DNA of 64,000 nucleotides from Bacillota bacterium (GTDB lineage Bacteria > Bacillota > Clostridia > Lachnospirales > Lachnospiraceae), in assembly GCA_023390555.1 (NCBI GenBank), contig JAEWCQ010000038.1:10748-74747 (forward strand). The letters run 5' to 3'. Under the pieces are notes generated by a model. That model was given only the letters and a program-made list of their open reading frames with translations. It had not been told where the DNA came from and ran no database searches. The position numbers and the translations under genes are program-made. Numbering within the stretch: the first letter of the stretch is position 1; each line of letters begins with the position of its first letter. Below, piece after piece: positions 15,715 through 23,999 of the stretch.

Positions 15715-16845
15715 TTGAGTGACGAAGATTATATGCAAGCAGCTCTGAAGCTTGCTGAAAAGGGATGTGGATGGGTGAATCCGAATCCAATGGTGGGAGC
15801 AGTGATTGTCAAAGACGACTATATGATTGGAATGGGTTATCATCAGCGTTATGGTGAACTTCATGCAGAGCGTCAGGCCATTTCCAACTGTACAGAGTCT
15901 CCGCAGGGAGCAGTCCTGTATGTAACATTGGAGCCATGCTGTCATTTTGGAAAGACACCGCCATGTACCGAAGCCATTATTGAAAGTGGCATCCGGCGTG
16001 TGGTAATTGGTTCATTCGATCCGAATCCAGTCGTGGCAGGCAAGGGAGTTCAAATTTTACGCCAGCATGGAATTGAGGTAACAGAGGGAGTGATGCAGGA
16101 AGAGTGTATTCAGCTCAATGACGTATTCTTCCACTTTATGCAGAGAAAAACACCTTATGTTGTAATGAAATATGCAATGACAATGGATGGGAAAATAGCG
16201 GCCTGTTCCGGACAATCGAAATGGATCACTGGGAAATCAGCGCGTGAACGTGTTCAGAAAGACAGACATCGGTATTCCGGGATAATGACGGGGGCTGGCA
16301 CGATTCTTTCGGACAATCCCCTGTTGACCTGCCGGCTGCCTGACTGCAAAAGCCCCGTACGTATTATTTGTGATACACAGCTGAAAACACCGTTTCAATC
16401 AAATGTTGTGCAAACGGCAAGGCAGTACCAGACAATTCTGGCAACTTGCTGTACGGATCGCAGGAAAGTACGGGCATATCAGGAAATGGGATGTGAGGTT
16501 CTGGTTGTGTCAAGGAAAGATGGTCATGTTGATTTGAAGGAGCTGATGATTGCTTTGGGAAAAAGGGGAATTGACAGTATTCTGTTAGAAGGGGGCGAAA
16601 CGTTGAACTGGTCTGCGCTTTCTGGTGGTATCGTCCATAAAGTACAGGTATATCTTGCACCAAAGCTGTTTGGGGGCACCAAAGCGAAATCTCCGATTGG
16701 AGGGATCGGTGTTTGGGCACCGCAGGAAGCCTATCGGCTTATGCCGCCGCTGGTTACTTTATTGGGGGAGGATATTCTTTTGGAAAGTGAGGTGATTACA
16801 TGTTTACCGGAATCATTGAAGAATCCGGAATCATCCGGAATATAA
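15715..16845 (+). CDS. ribD: bifunctional riboflavin deaminase/reductase RibD
   Basis: Deaminates and then reduces the pyrimidine intermediate of riboflavin synthesis. The start is TTG at 15715, set by AGGAGGTG; the frame opens upstream but without a ribosome binding site. The N-terminal deaminase has the zinc motif HAERQA and PCCHFGKTPPC. The C-terminal reductase begins about residue 145 (VVMKYAMTMDGKIA) and has LLEGGETLNW. About 376 residues. Its end overlaps ribE by 46 bases. Confidence 0.94.
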   Translation: MSDEDYMQAALKLAEKGCGWVNPNPMVGAVIVKDDYMIGMGYHQRYGELHAERQAISNCTESPQGAVLYVTLEPCCHFGKTPPCTEAIIESGIRRVVIGSFDPNPVVAGKGVQILRQHGIEVTEGVMQEECIQLNDVFFHFMQRKTPYVVMKYAMTMDGKIAACSGQSKWITGKSARERVQKDRHRYSGIMTGAGTILSDNPLLTCRLPDCKSPVRIICDTQLKTPFQSNVVQTARQYQTILATCCTDRRKVRAYQEMGCEVLVVSRKDGHVDLKELMIALGKRGIDSILLEGGETLNWSALSGGIVHKVQVYLAPKLFGGTKAKSPIGGIGVWAPQEAYRLMPPLVTLLGEDILLESEVITCLPESLKNPESSGI

Positions 16846-17438
16846 AAAAAGGTACACACTCTGCGGTCCTGACCATAGCTGCAACTATCGTTTTGGAAGA
16901 TATGAAACTGGGCGATAGCATAGCGGTAAACGGCATTTGTTTCACGGTTACGTCTCATACAAATGCTGCATTTACAGTAGATGTTATGCACGAAACAATC
17001 CTTCGTTCTTCTTTTGGCAGTCTTTCTGCTGGTGCGGCGGTCAATCTGGAACGTGCCATGCCGGCCTGCGGGAGGTTTGGAGGACATATGGTTACCGGAC
17101 ATATTGACGGAACAGGTGTGATTCGTTCGATTCAGAGGGATGAGAATGCAGTTTGGTATCGCATTAGAGCGCAAGCGGGAATGTTACGTTACATAGTCGA
17201 AAAAGGCTCGATTGCGGTTGACGGCATTAGTTTGACCGTTGCGAACATATCGGATGCTGATTTTGGTGTATCAGTGATTCCGCACACCGCAGAAAATACC
17301 ACATTGCTCCAAAAACGGGTAGGAGATACGGTGAATTTGGAAAATGACTGTGTTGGAAAATATATTGAGAAATTTCTTGGTGAAACGCCCAGATCAACAA
17401 AAATAACAAAAGGCTTCCTCGCAGAAGCCGGATATTAG
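16800..17438 (+). CDS. ribE: riboflavin synthase alpha subunit
   Basis: Dismutates two lumazine molecules to riboflavin. The product (212 residues) starts MFTGIIEESGII and shows the two tandem lumazine-binding repeats of the family: the first with DSIAVNGICFTVT, the second with GSIAVDGISLTVANI. AGGTGATTAC precedes the ATG inside the end of ribD, so ribD and ribE are translationally coupled. Confidence 0.95.
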   Translation: MFTGIIEESGIIRNIKKGTHSAVLTIAATIVLEDMKLGDSIAVNGICFTVTSHTNAAFTVDVMHETILRSSFGSLSAGAAVNLERAMPACGRFGGHMVTGHIDGTGVIRSIQRDENAVWYRIRAQAGMLRYIVEKGSIAVDGISLTVANISDADFGVSVIPHTAENTTLLQKRVGDTVNLENDCVGKYIEKFLGETPRSTKITKGFLAEAGY

Positions 17439-17446
17439 GAGGAACC

Positions 17447-18664
17447 ATGTTTCAATTCAATGCAATTGAAGACGCACTTGATGATTTGCGTCAGGGAAAA
17501 ATCATAATAGTAACAGACGATGAGAGCAGAGAAAATGAGGGGGATTTTATCTGTGCCGCCGAGTTTGCCACTACAGAAAATGTAAACTTTATGGCAGCGC
17601 ACGGCAAAGGGCTGATCTGTATGCCCATGAGCATTGCGCTTTGCCAGAAGTTACATCTCCCACAAATGGTAAATGGCAACACGGATAACCACGAAACGGC
17701 ATTTACGGTTTCGATTGATCACAGGAATACCGCAACGGGAATCTCTGCAGAAGAACGCGGTATTACAGCCCGTGCCTGTGCAGACGAAACTGCAAAACCG
17801 GAAGATTTCCGCCGGCCCGGGCACATGTTTCCGCTGGCTGCCAAACAAAACGGAGTACTGGAACGTAACGGTCATACGGAGGCGACGGTTGATTTGCTAA
17901 GGCTTGCCAATTTAAAAGAATGTGGTCTGTGCTGTGAGATTATGCGGGAGGATGGCACAATGATGAGAACACCCGAATTAATCGAACTGGCACGCAAATG
18001 GAATTTAACGTTCATTACGATCAGGGAATTGCAAAATTATCGTAAAAAGCATGATAAATTGGTGGAACGTGTTGCGGTCACCAGAATGCCGACCAAATAT
18101 GGAGAGTTCGAAGCGTATGGGTATATTAACAAACTGAATGGGGAGCATCATGTTGCACTGGTCCGCGGAAATATTGGAGATGGGAAGAATCTTCTGTGCC
18201 GTGTCCATTCGGAGTGTCTGACGGGAGATGCTTTTGGCTCTCTCCGCTGTGACTGCGGTCAGCAGTTTGCGGCGGCAATGACACAGATTGAGCAGGAGGG
18301 ACGCGGTATCCTTCTCTATATGCGTCAGGAGGGGCGCGGGATCGGACTGATGAATAAATTGCGTGCATATGAATTGCAGGATAGTGGGCTGGATACGCTT
18401 GAAGCGAACCTGGCGCTGGGATTTGACGGTGATTTGAGGGAATATTTTATCGGTGCCCAGATACTTCGGGATCTGGGTGCAAAAACGCTGCGGCTGTTAA
18501 CAAATAATCCGGACAAAGTTTATCAGCTTTCCGATTTCGGGATGGAAATTGCAGAAAGGGTAACGATTCAGATGCGTGCTACAGCGCATGATTTGTTTTA
18601 CCTCCGAACCAAGCAATCCAAAATGGGTCATATATTAAATTATGAAAGGAAGGAGAAGAAATGA
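17447..18664 (+). CDS. ribBA: bifunctional DHBP synthase / GTP cyclohydrolase II
   Basis: Provides both branches of riboflavin synthesis. Residues about 1-200 are 3,4-dihydroxy-2-butanone-4-phosphate synthase (DDESRENEGDFICAAE, RRPGHMFPL, GHTEATVDL). Residues about 205-400 are GTP cyclohydrolase II with the zinc Cys motif VHSECLTGDAFGSLRCDCG and RQEGRGIGL. Length 405 is normal. AGGAGG precedes the start. Confidence 0.96.
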   Translation: MFQFNAIEDALDDLRQGKIIIVTDDESRENEGDFICAAEFATTENVNFMAAHGKGLICMPMSIALCQKLHLPQMVNGNTDNHETAFTVSIDHRNTATGISAEERGITARACADETAKPEDFRRPGHMFPLAAKQNGVLERNGHTEATVDLLRLANLKECGLCCEIMREDGTMMRTPELIELARKWNLTFITIRELQNYRKKHDKLVERVAVTRMPTKYGEFEAYGYINKLNGEHHVALVRGNIGDGKNLLCRVHSECLTGDAFGSLRCDCGQQFAAAMTQIEQEGRGILLYMRQEGRGIGLMNKLRAYELQDSGLDTLEANLALGFDGDLREYFIGAQILRDLGAKTLRLLTNNPDKVYQLSDFGMEIAERVTIQMRATAHDLFYLRTKQSKMGHILNYERKEKK

Positions 18665-19125
18665 TGAATCTCTATGAAGGAAAATTTGTATCAAAGGACA
18701 TGACAATTGGTATCGTCGTTGCTCGTTTTAATGAATTCATAACCGCTAAGCTGCTTTCCGGTGCATTGGATGGGTTAAAGCGGCATGATGTGCCGGAGGA
18801 TCATATTGATGTGGTGTGGGTTCCCGGAGCGTTTGAAATTCCGCTGATTGCGTCAAAAATGGCAAAAAGCAGGAAATATGATGCTGTTATTTGTCTGGGA
18901 GCAGTCATTCGTGGAAGCACCAGCCATTATGACTATGTGTGCAATGAGGTTTCAAAAGGTATCGCACAAATAGCGCTTGCCAATGATCTTCCCGTATTGT
19001 TTGGTGTACTTACAACCGATAATCTGGAACAGGCATTGGAACGTGCCGGAACAAAAGCCGGCAACAAAGGATTTGACAGTGCTGTAAACGCCATTGAAAT
19101 GATTAATCTGATGCGTGCATTTTAA
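18661..19125 (+). CDS. ribH: 6,7-dimethyl-8-ribityllumazine synthase
   Basis: Condenses the two RibBA/RibD-derived precursors to lumazine. 154 residues with the family motifs IVVARFNEFIT, VWVPGAFEIP, CLGAVIRGSTSHYDYV (catalytic His) and PVLFGVLTTDN. ATGA overlap with ribBA couples translation; a second ATG 3 bases later is also possible. Last gene of the FMN-controlled operon; no clear terminator is visible in the next 200 bases. Confidence 0.95.
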   Translation: MMNLYEGKFVSKDMTIGIVVARFNEFITAKLLSGALDGLKRHDVPEDHIDVVWVPGAFEIPLIASKMAKSRKYDAVICLGAVIRGSTSHYDYVCNEVSKGIAQIALANDLPVLFGVLTTDNLEQALERAGTKAGNKGFDSAVNAIEMINLMRAF

Positions 19126-19292
19126 TCCATTCTTTATATGGCATTTTGACGGATGGGAATAAAATACAAAGTACATTTCTCTGAGCAGAACTTTACCGGA
19201 ATTGCTTTTCTCACTCTAAGGTGTGCCGTCTGCAGGCAGGTATAGCTAAAAGAGCTTTGGTAATAATAAACAAAAAGTGTTCTGCACCTTCG

Positions 19293-19344
19293 TGAATGAA
19301 TATGAATGAAAACGATTGACTTTGAACGAATTTGAACGTATAAT
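19293..19344 (+). promoter_or_regulatory. promoter with helically phased repeats (DeoR-type operator)
   Basis: TTGACT (19316-19321) and TATAAT (19339-19344) with a 17-bp spacer. Direct repeats related to TGAAYGAA start at 19293, 19303, 19323 and 19333, always on a 10-bp phase; two of them fill the spacer. DeoR-family sugar regulators bind such short direct repeats, so autoregulation of the next gene is likely (inference). Confidence 0.7.
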
Positions 19345-19386
19345 AAAAAAATAATAAAAGGAAGAATCAGTTGCGGAGGGATAATT

Positions 19387-20136
19387 ATGCTGGCACAAGA
19401 GCGGTTTGCCATCATTCTAAATATGCTGGAACAAAGCGGCAGTGTGACGGTCCATAGTCTGATGAAAGAGCTGAATACATCAGAATCCACCATTCGGAGA
19501 GATCTGAATACATTGGATACCGCAGGAAAACTTTCAAAAGTTTTTGGCGGTGCGGTCTTAAGGGCAACTACGTACAGCACCAGAGAGGATGACGTATTTT
19601 CGAGAAAAGAGATGAACCGGGAAGAGAAAAGCAAGATTGCAAAATATGCGGCATCGCTGATTGCGGCGGAAGATTTTGTCTATCTGGACGCAGGAACGAC
19701 TACCGAGTTGATGATCGATTTCATTCTGTCAAAATCAGCAACATTTGTGACAAATGCGGTGTCACATGCAAAGAAGCTTGCCTATATGGGATGCAAAGTT
19801 TACATTTTGGGTGGAGAATTCAAAGCTGCGACAGAAGCAATTGTAGGTGATGAAGCGATGGAATCGCTTACCAAGTATCATTTTACCAAAGGTTTCTGGG
19901 GTGCGAATGGTGTGAGCGTACAGAATGGCTTTTCCACACCGGATGTCAAAGAGGCAATGATTAAGAAAAAATCCATGGAAAATTGTCAGGAGCGTTATAT
20001 ACTCTGCGACAGCAGTAAATTTTCAAAAACCTCCTGTGTCACCTTTGCTCCCTTCGAGCGTGCAACGGTTCTGACCAGTAGGCTCAAGCAGGAAACCTAT
20101 CGAAAATACAAAAATATTGTGGAGGTGAACGAATGA
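19387..20136 (+). CDS. DeoR/GlpR-family sugar-phosphate-responsive repressor
   Basis: Transcription factor of 249 residues. N-terminal winged HTH (about 1-57: ERFAIILNMLEQSGSVTVH, TSESTIRRDLNTLD) and C-terminal DeoR sensor domain with DAGTTTELMID and TNAVSHAKKL. It overlaps the following kinase gene by 4 bases. The pairing with a 1-phosphofructokinase-type kinase is typical of FruR, with fructose-1-phosphate as inducer, but the ligand is inferred. Confidence 0.9.
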   Translation: MLAQERFAIILNMLEQSGSVTVHSLMKELNTSESTIRRDLNTLDTAGKLSKVFGGAVLRATTYSTREDDVFSRKEMNREEKSKIAKYAASLIAAEDFVYLDAGTTTELMIDFILSKSATFVTNAVSHAKKLAYMGCKVYILGGEFKAATEAIVGDEAMESLTKYHFTKGFWGANGVSVQNGFSTPDVKEAMIKKKSMENCQERYILCDSSKFSKTSCVTFAPFERATVLTSRLKQETYRKYKNIVEVNE

Positions 20137-21047
20137 TCTATACAGTAACGTTTAATCCATCACTGGATTATGTTGTGGATGTGCCGGATTTTCAGGTTGG
20201 AAGAGTGAACCGCACCAAGCGGGAGATTCTTTATCCGGGTGGAAAGGGCGTCAATGTTTCCATCGTGTTAAAGCATCTTGGATACGAAAATACGGCATTT
20301 GGATTTCTGGCGGGTTTTACCGGAGAACATATTGAAGGACTTTTAAAAGAAGAAGGCATTGCGACAGATTTTATTCAGGTACAAAAGGGATATTCCAGAA
20401 TCAATGTGAAGCTTCGGGCAGCAAAGGAAACGGAGATCAACGGTCAGGGTCCGGAAATCGCATCGGATGATATCCGCAAGCTCTATCAGAAGCTGGACAA
20501 TTTGAAAAAAGGCGATGTACTGGTACTTGCAGGAAGTATCCCGGATGTGATGCCGGAATCCATGTATATGGATATTATGGAACACCTGCAGGACCGGGGA
20601 TTGAAAATTGTTGTGGATGCGACAAAAGATCTGCTGTGTAATGTGCTGAAATACCATCCGTTCCTGATTAAGCCGAATAATCATGAACTTGCGGAAATAT
20701 TTCAGGTGGAGTTAAACGGAAAGACAGATGTCATCGTATACGCAAAGAAGCTTCAGGATATGGGTGCAGAAAATGTGCTGGTATCGATGGCCGGTGAAGG
20801 GGCGGTACTGGTTACGAAAGATGGAAGTATCTATGAGAGCGAGGCACCCGCCGGAATAGTCCGAAATTCCGTAGGTGCAGGGGATTCGATGGTGGCAGGG
20901 TTTCTTGCCGGATATCTGCAGACAGAAGATTATGCCCAGGCTTTTCAGATGGGGGTTTGTACCGGAAGCGCAAGCGCATTCTCAGATACACTCGCGACCA
21001 GAGAAGAGGTAGAACGTTTGTTAGAACGACACAAATTTCATTTTTAG
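20133..21047 (+). CDS. fruK: 1-phosphofructokinase family hexose kinase
   Basis: PfkB/ribokinase-fold kinase, 304 residues: N-terminal TVTFNPSLDYVVDV, substrate loop GGKGVNVSIVLKHLG and the C-terminal catalytic motif NSVGAGDSMVAGF (Asp is the base). The usual third member, a fructose PTS permease gene, does not follow; a strong terminator and an unrelated two-component system do. It could instead act on tagatose-6-phosphate, a related PfkB substrate. Confidence 0.85.
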   Translation: MIYTVTFNPSLDYVVDVPDFQVGRVNRTKREILYPGGKGVNVSIVLKHLGYENTAFGFLAGFTGEHIEGLLKEEGIATDFIQVQKGYSRINVKLRAAKETEINGQGPEIASDDIRKLYQKLDNLKKGDVLVLAGSIPDVMPESMYMDIMEHLQDRGLKIVVDATKDLLCNVLKYHPFLIKPNNHELAEIFQVELNGKTDVIVYAKKLQDMGAENVLVSMAGEGAVLVTKDGSIYESEAPAGIVRNSVGAGDSMVAGFLAGYLQTEDYAQAFQMGVCTGSASAFSDTLATREEVERLLERHKFHF

Positions 21048-21127
21048 GAAGAGGAAGTCACAGTGATTCAGACGTTTTGAAATTTCGTAAAGAAAACCTG
21101 TGATGAGTTCACATAATCGTATCGTTC

Positions 21128-21166
21128 AAAAAAGATATCTGCCGTACTTTGGCAGATATCTTTTTT
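21128..21166. terminator. strong bidirectional terminator after the kinase gene
   Basis: AAAAAAGATATCTGCC and its exact complement form a perfect 16-bp stem with a 7-nt loop, A-run on one side and T-run on the other. Confidence 0.92.
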
Positions 21167-21170
21167 GATT

Positions 21171-21220
21171 CACAGGAAAGATCTTGTTGCGTTGAGGTGC
21201 AAACCTTACGATTCCACGGA
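21171..21220. repeat. dispersed intergenic repeat, copy B
   Basis: CACAGGAAAGATCTTGTTGC and the bases that follow match copy A (15577-15626), mostly with transitions as differences. It again lies directly behind a terminator. Confidence 0.45.
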
Positions 21221-21245
21221 GTGTGAGCAAAGCTCACACTTTTTA
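21219..21245 (+). terminator. second terminator-like hairpin
   Basis: GTGTGAGC and GCTCACAC form a perfect short-loop stem (AAA loop) followed by TTTTTAAG. Confidence 0.6.
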
Positions 21246-21246
21246 A

Positions 21247-21275
21247 GTTTCCCCCCTGTTTCTTTGGGGGGAAAC
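21247..21275 (+). promoter_or_regulatory. GC-tract inverted repeat upstream of the response regulator
   Basis: GTTTCCCCCC (21247-21256) and GGGGGGAAAC (21266-21275) form a perfect 10-bp inverted repeat with a 9-nt centre, 36 bases before the response regulator start. It may be an operator or an RNA hairpin; it lacks a U-tract. Confidence 0.55.
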
Positions 21276-21311
21276 ATGATATTCTGAGAAGACAGAGGCA
21301 GGAGGTTTTGA

Positions 21312-21998
21312 ATGAATACGGATATTTTGATTGTAGATGATGATAGAGATCTTGCAATGGTACTAAAGGATATGCTGGAGGATTATGGTTACCGGGTACA
21401 ATGCTGCGCTTCTTCGGAAGAAACCTATGATTTTCTGAAATTTCAGACGCCGAAACTGGTAATACTGGATATCAACATGCCCGGAGAAAATGGTTTTGAG
21501 CTTTGCAGAGAGCTGAGAAGACATTCTACCGTTCCGGTTATTTTTGTGAGTGCACGGACAAGTGAAAACGACCGAATAGAGGGTTTGGAAATTGGAGGAG
21601 ATGATTATCTCGCAAAGCCGTTTTCCCTGCGGGAATTGCTTTCAAGGGTGAAGGCCAATCTCCGTAGAGCGTACGGATTTGAAACAGAAGAAAAGGTGTA
21701 TCGGTTGGGAGATATCACTGTCGAAGCTGCGGCACGGAAGGTAAAAAAGGGCGAACAGGAGATCAGCCTTTCCCTGCGGGAATACGATCTGTTACTGTAT
21801 TTTCTGGAACATCCGGGTATTGCGATCTCAAAAGAAAAGCTGCTGGCGGAAGTGTGGGGAACCTTTTCACAAGTGGAGCCAGCGACACTTGCGGTACATA
21901 TCCGGTGGCTCCGGGAAAAAATCGAAACAGACCCTGCAAAGCCCAAACTGCTGCAGACGGTCTGGGGAATCGGCTACCAGCTAAGGCGGGAGGATTAG
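21312..21998 (+). CDS. OmpR-family response regulator
   Basis: Two-component transcription factor, 228 residues. Receiver domain with acidic pocket DDD at 9-11, phosphoacceptor Asp53 (VILDINMPG), conserved Thr/Ser and Lys (AKPFSLREL). C-terminal winged helix (about 130-226: LSLREYDLLLYFLEHPG, HIRWLREKIE). AGGAGG precedes the ATG. The kinase gene starts 2 bases after its stop. Confidence 0.94.
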   Translation: MNTDILIVDDDRDLAMVLKDMLEDYGYRVQCCASSEETYDFLKFQTPKLVILDINMPGENGFELCRELRRHSTVPVIFVSARTSENDRIEGLEIGGDDYLAKPFSLRELLSRVKANLRRAYGFETEEKVYRLGDITVEAAARKVKKGEQEISLSLREYDLLLYFLEHPGIAISKEKLLAEVWGTFSQVEPATLAVHIRWLREKIETDPAKPKLLQTVWGIGYQLRRED

Positions 21999-21999
21999 A

Positions 22000-23157
22000 A
22001 TGGAAAAGCGAAACTTCAAAAGCAGTGTCTTAAAGATTACGTTTCTGTTCTGGATGCTTTTGACCGCTTTGTTTGTACTCTTTCTGGCACAGACGTACGA
22101 AGACAGGTCCGGGCAAAAGAGGGAAAATGTTGTGGCATTGAATGAAATTGAACAGCTGGCAGCTCAGCCGGATAACGCTGCGCTGCAAAAAGCGATCGGC
22201 GATCTGGAGGAGCGGCTGATTCTGGAAAGTGAACAGGAAAATGGAAATTCAGCCATGAGAGCACTTTTGACCCTGTATCTCATGGTCTGCGCGTTTCTCT
22301 TCCTGATCTTCCTCTATATCGAAATGGTTATTTTAAAGCCATTCCGTCGGCTTGAGGATTTTGCCGGGCAGGTTGCGGAAGGGAATCTGGATATTCCGCT
22401 TGTCTATGAGCGGAAAAATCTGTTTGGGGCATTCACCTGGGCATTTGACAGTATGCGCCTGGAAATCAAGCGGGCACGGAGCTGTGAAAAAGCGGCAATT
22501 GAGAACAATAAGACCGTTATAGCAACAATTTCTCATGATATCAAAACACCGATCGCCTCGATTCGTGCGTATTGTGAGGCGTTACAGGCAGGGCTGGATC
22601 TGAATCCGGAACGGAAAGACCGGTACCTGCGGGTGATTCTGAAAAAGTGCGATGAGGTGAGCACACTGACCAATGATCTGTTTCTGCATTCGTTGTCCGA
22701 TCTGGATAAGCTGCAGATGAATTATGAGATCTGCGATGCAGACAAGCTGATTCCGACGATATTAGAAGGAATCGTGAGCCGGAATGCGAAAATCTGTCTG
22801 ATGGGAGAAATACCATTCTGCAGGATCAATGTAGATGCAAAGCGGCTGGAGCAGATCTATGAGAATCTGGTTGCCAATGCGGTAAAATATGCGCCGGGTT
22901 CTAAGGTAGAAGTGTTTCACGTAAAGCATCAAGAATGGCTGGAAGTGACTGTTCGTGATTATGGACAGGGAATTGCGGATGAGGATCTGCCGTTTATTTA
23001 TGACAAATTCTATCGCGGAAGAAATACGGCAGATAAGCCGGGGGCAGGTCTTGGACTCTACATTGTTCAATATATCTTAAGTCAGCTGAATGGGGAAATA
23101 GAATTAAAGAATCGGGAAGACGGTCTGGATGCGACATTCCGGTTAAAGATCCTGTAA
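22000..23157 (+). CDS. membrane sensor histidine kinase
   Basis: Partner of the preceding response regulator, 385 residues. Membrane helices at about 12-30 and 88-110 enclose a ~57-residue extracytoplasmic loop. HAMP follows (about 110-160), then HisKA with His179 (TISHDIKTPIASI) and the ATPase domain (N-box ENLVANAVKYA, G-boxes DYGQGIADEDL and GAGLGLYI). The real extracellular loop separates it from intramembrane BceS-type kinases. The signal is unknown; the adjacent exporter is the likely target. Confidence 0.93.
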   Translation: MEKRNFKSSVLKITFLFWMLLTALFVLFLAQTYEDRSGQKRENVVALNEIEQLAAQPDNAALQKAIGDLEERLILESEQENGNSAMRALLTLYLMVCAFLFLIFLYIEMVILKPFRRLEDFAGQVAEGNLDIPLVYERKNLFGAFTWAFDSMRLEIKRARSCEKAAIENNKTVIATISHDIKTPIASIRAYCEALQAGLDLNPERKDRYLRVILKKCDEVSTLTNDLFLHSLSDLDKLQMNYEICDADKLIPTILEGIVSRNAKICLMGEIPFCRINVDAKRLEQIYENLVANAVKYAPGSKVEVFHVKHQEWLEVTVRDYGQGIADEDLPFIYDKFYRGRNTADKPGAGLGLYIVQYILSQLNGEIELKNREDGLDATFRLKIL

Positions 23158-23233
23158 TTGGATCAGTTAAAGATTTCTTAAGAACTTATCTGTTAATCTG
23201 AAAGCACAGAAAACAGATTAAGGAGATGATAGT

Positions 23234-23998
23234 ATGAAAAAAGATTGTATTTTACAAGCGCAGGCACTGTCGAAAAGTTTTGCAGCAAATGGTGTGCAAA
23301 ATCATGTGCTGAGCAATATTGACCTGGAAATATACGAGGGGGATTTTACGGTGATCATGGGCAGTTCGGGTTCCGGGAAATCGACACTCCTCTATTCTTT
23401 GAGCGGAATGGATACGATCACAAACGGAAGTGTGATGTTTGAAGGGAAAGATATCGCAAAAATGACAGAAAAACAGCTGGCCGCTCTGCGCCGTGAGAAA
23501 TTCGGTTTTGTATTTCAGCAGATGAATCTGGTTTCGAACCTTTCCCTTTATGAGAATGTGGTGGTTCCTGCTTATTTATGCAAAGGGTACAACCGGCAGG
23601 CAGTGAATCAGAGAGCAGATGAACTGCTGGCCTCCGTCGGAATTCAGGAGCAGAAAAGACGTCTGCCTTCCCAGGTATCAGGAGGAGAACAGCAGCGTAC
23701 CTGTATCGTACGGGCTGTCATCAATGAGCCGGAAATCGTATTTGCCGATGAACCGACGGGTGCATTGAATAAGCAGACGGGAACGGAAGTCCTCGACCTC
23801 CTGACACAGATGAACGAGCGCGGCCAGAGTATTCTGATGGTCACGCATGATGTGAAGGCAGCAGCCAGAGCCAACCGGATTCTGTATCTGGAGGATGGGA
23901 AAATTGTCGGTGAACTGAATCTCAATCGCTATGAAAAAGAGAATACAAAATCCGTGGAAACCCAGATCACTTCCTGGTTGCTCGCTAGGGGGTGGTAA
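23234..23998 (+). CDS. ABC transporter ATP-binding protein (MacB/LolD type)
   Basis: ATPase of an FtsX-type exporter, 254 residues: Walker A GSSGSGKST, Q-loop FVFQQMNL, signature VSGGEQQR, Walker B IVFADEPTGALN, switch His in VTHD. The C-terminal tail extends beyond the usual end by about 25 residues. It is 2 bases before the permease and 76 after the kinase gene, in the typical regulator-sensor-exporter layout of peptide- or drug-resistance loci. Confidence 0.92.
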   Translation: MKKDCILQAQALSKSFAANGVQNHVLSNIDLEIYEGDFTVIMGSSGSGKSTLLYSLSGMDTITNGSVMFEGKDIAKMTEKQLAALRREKFGFVFQQMNLVSNLSLYENVVVPAYLCKGYNRQAVNQRADELLASVGIQEQKRRLPSQVSGGEQQRTCIVRAVINEPEIVFADEPTGALNKQTGTEVLDLLTQMNERGQSILMVTHDVKAAARANRILYLEDGKIVGELNLNRYEKENTKSVETQITSWLLARGW

Positions 23999-23999
23999 C

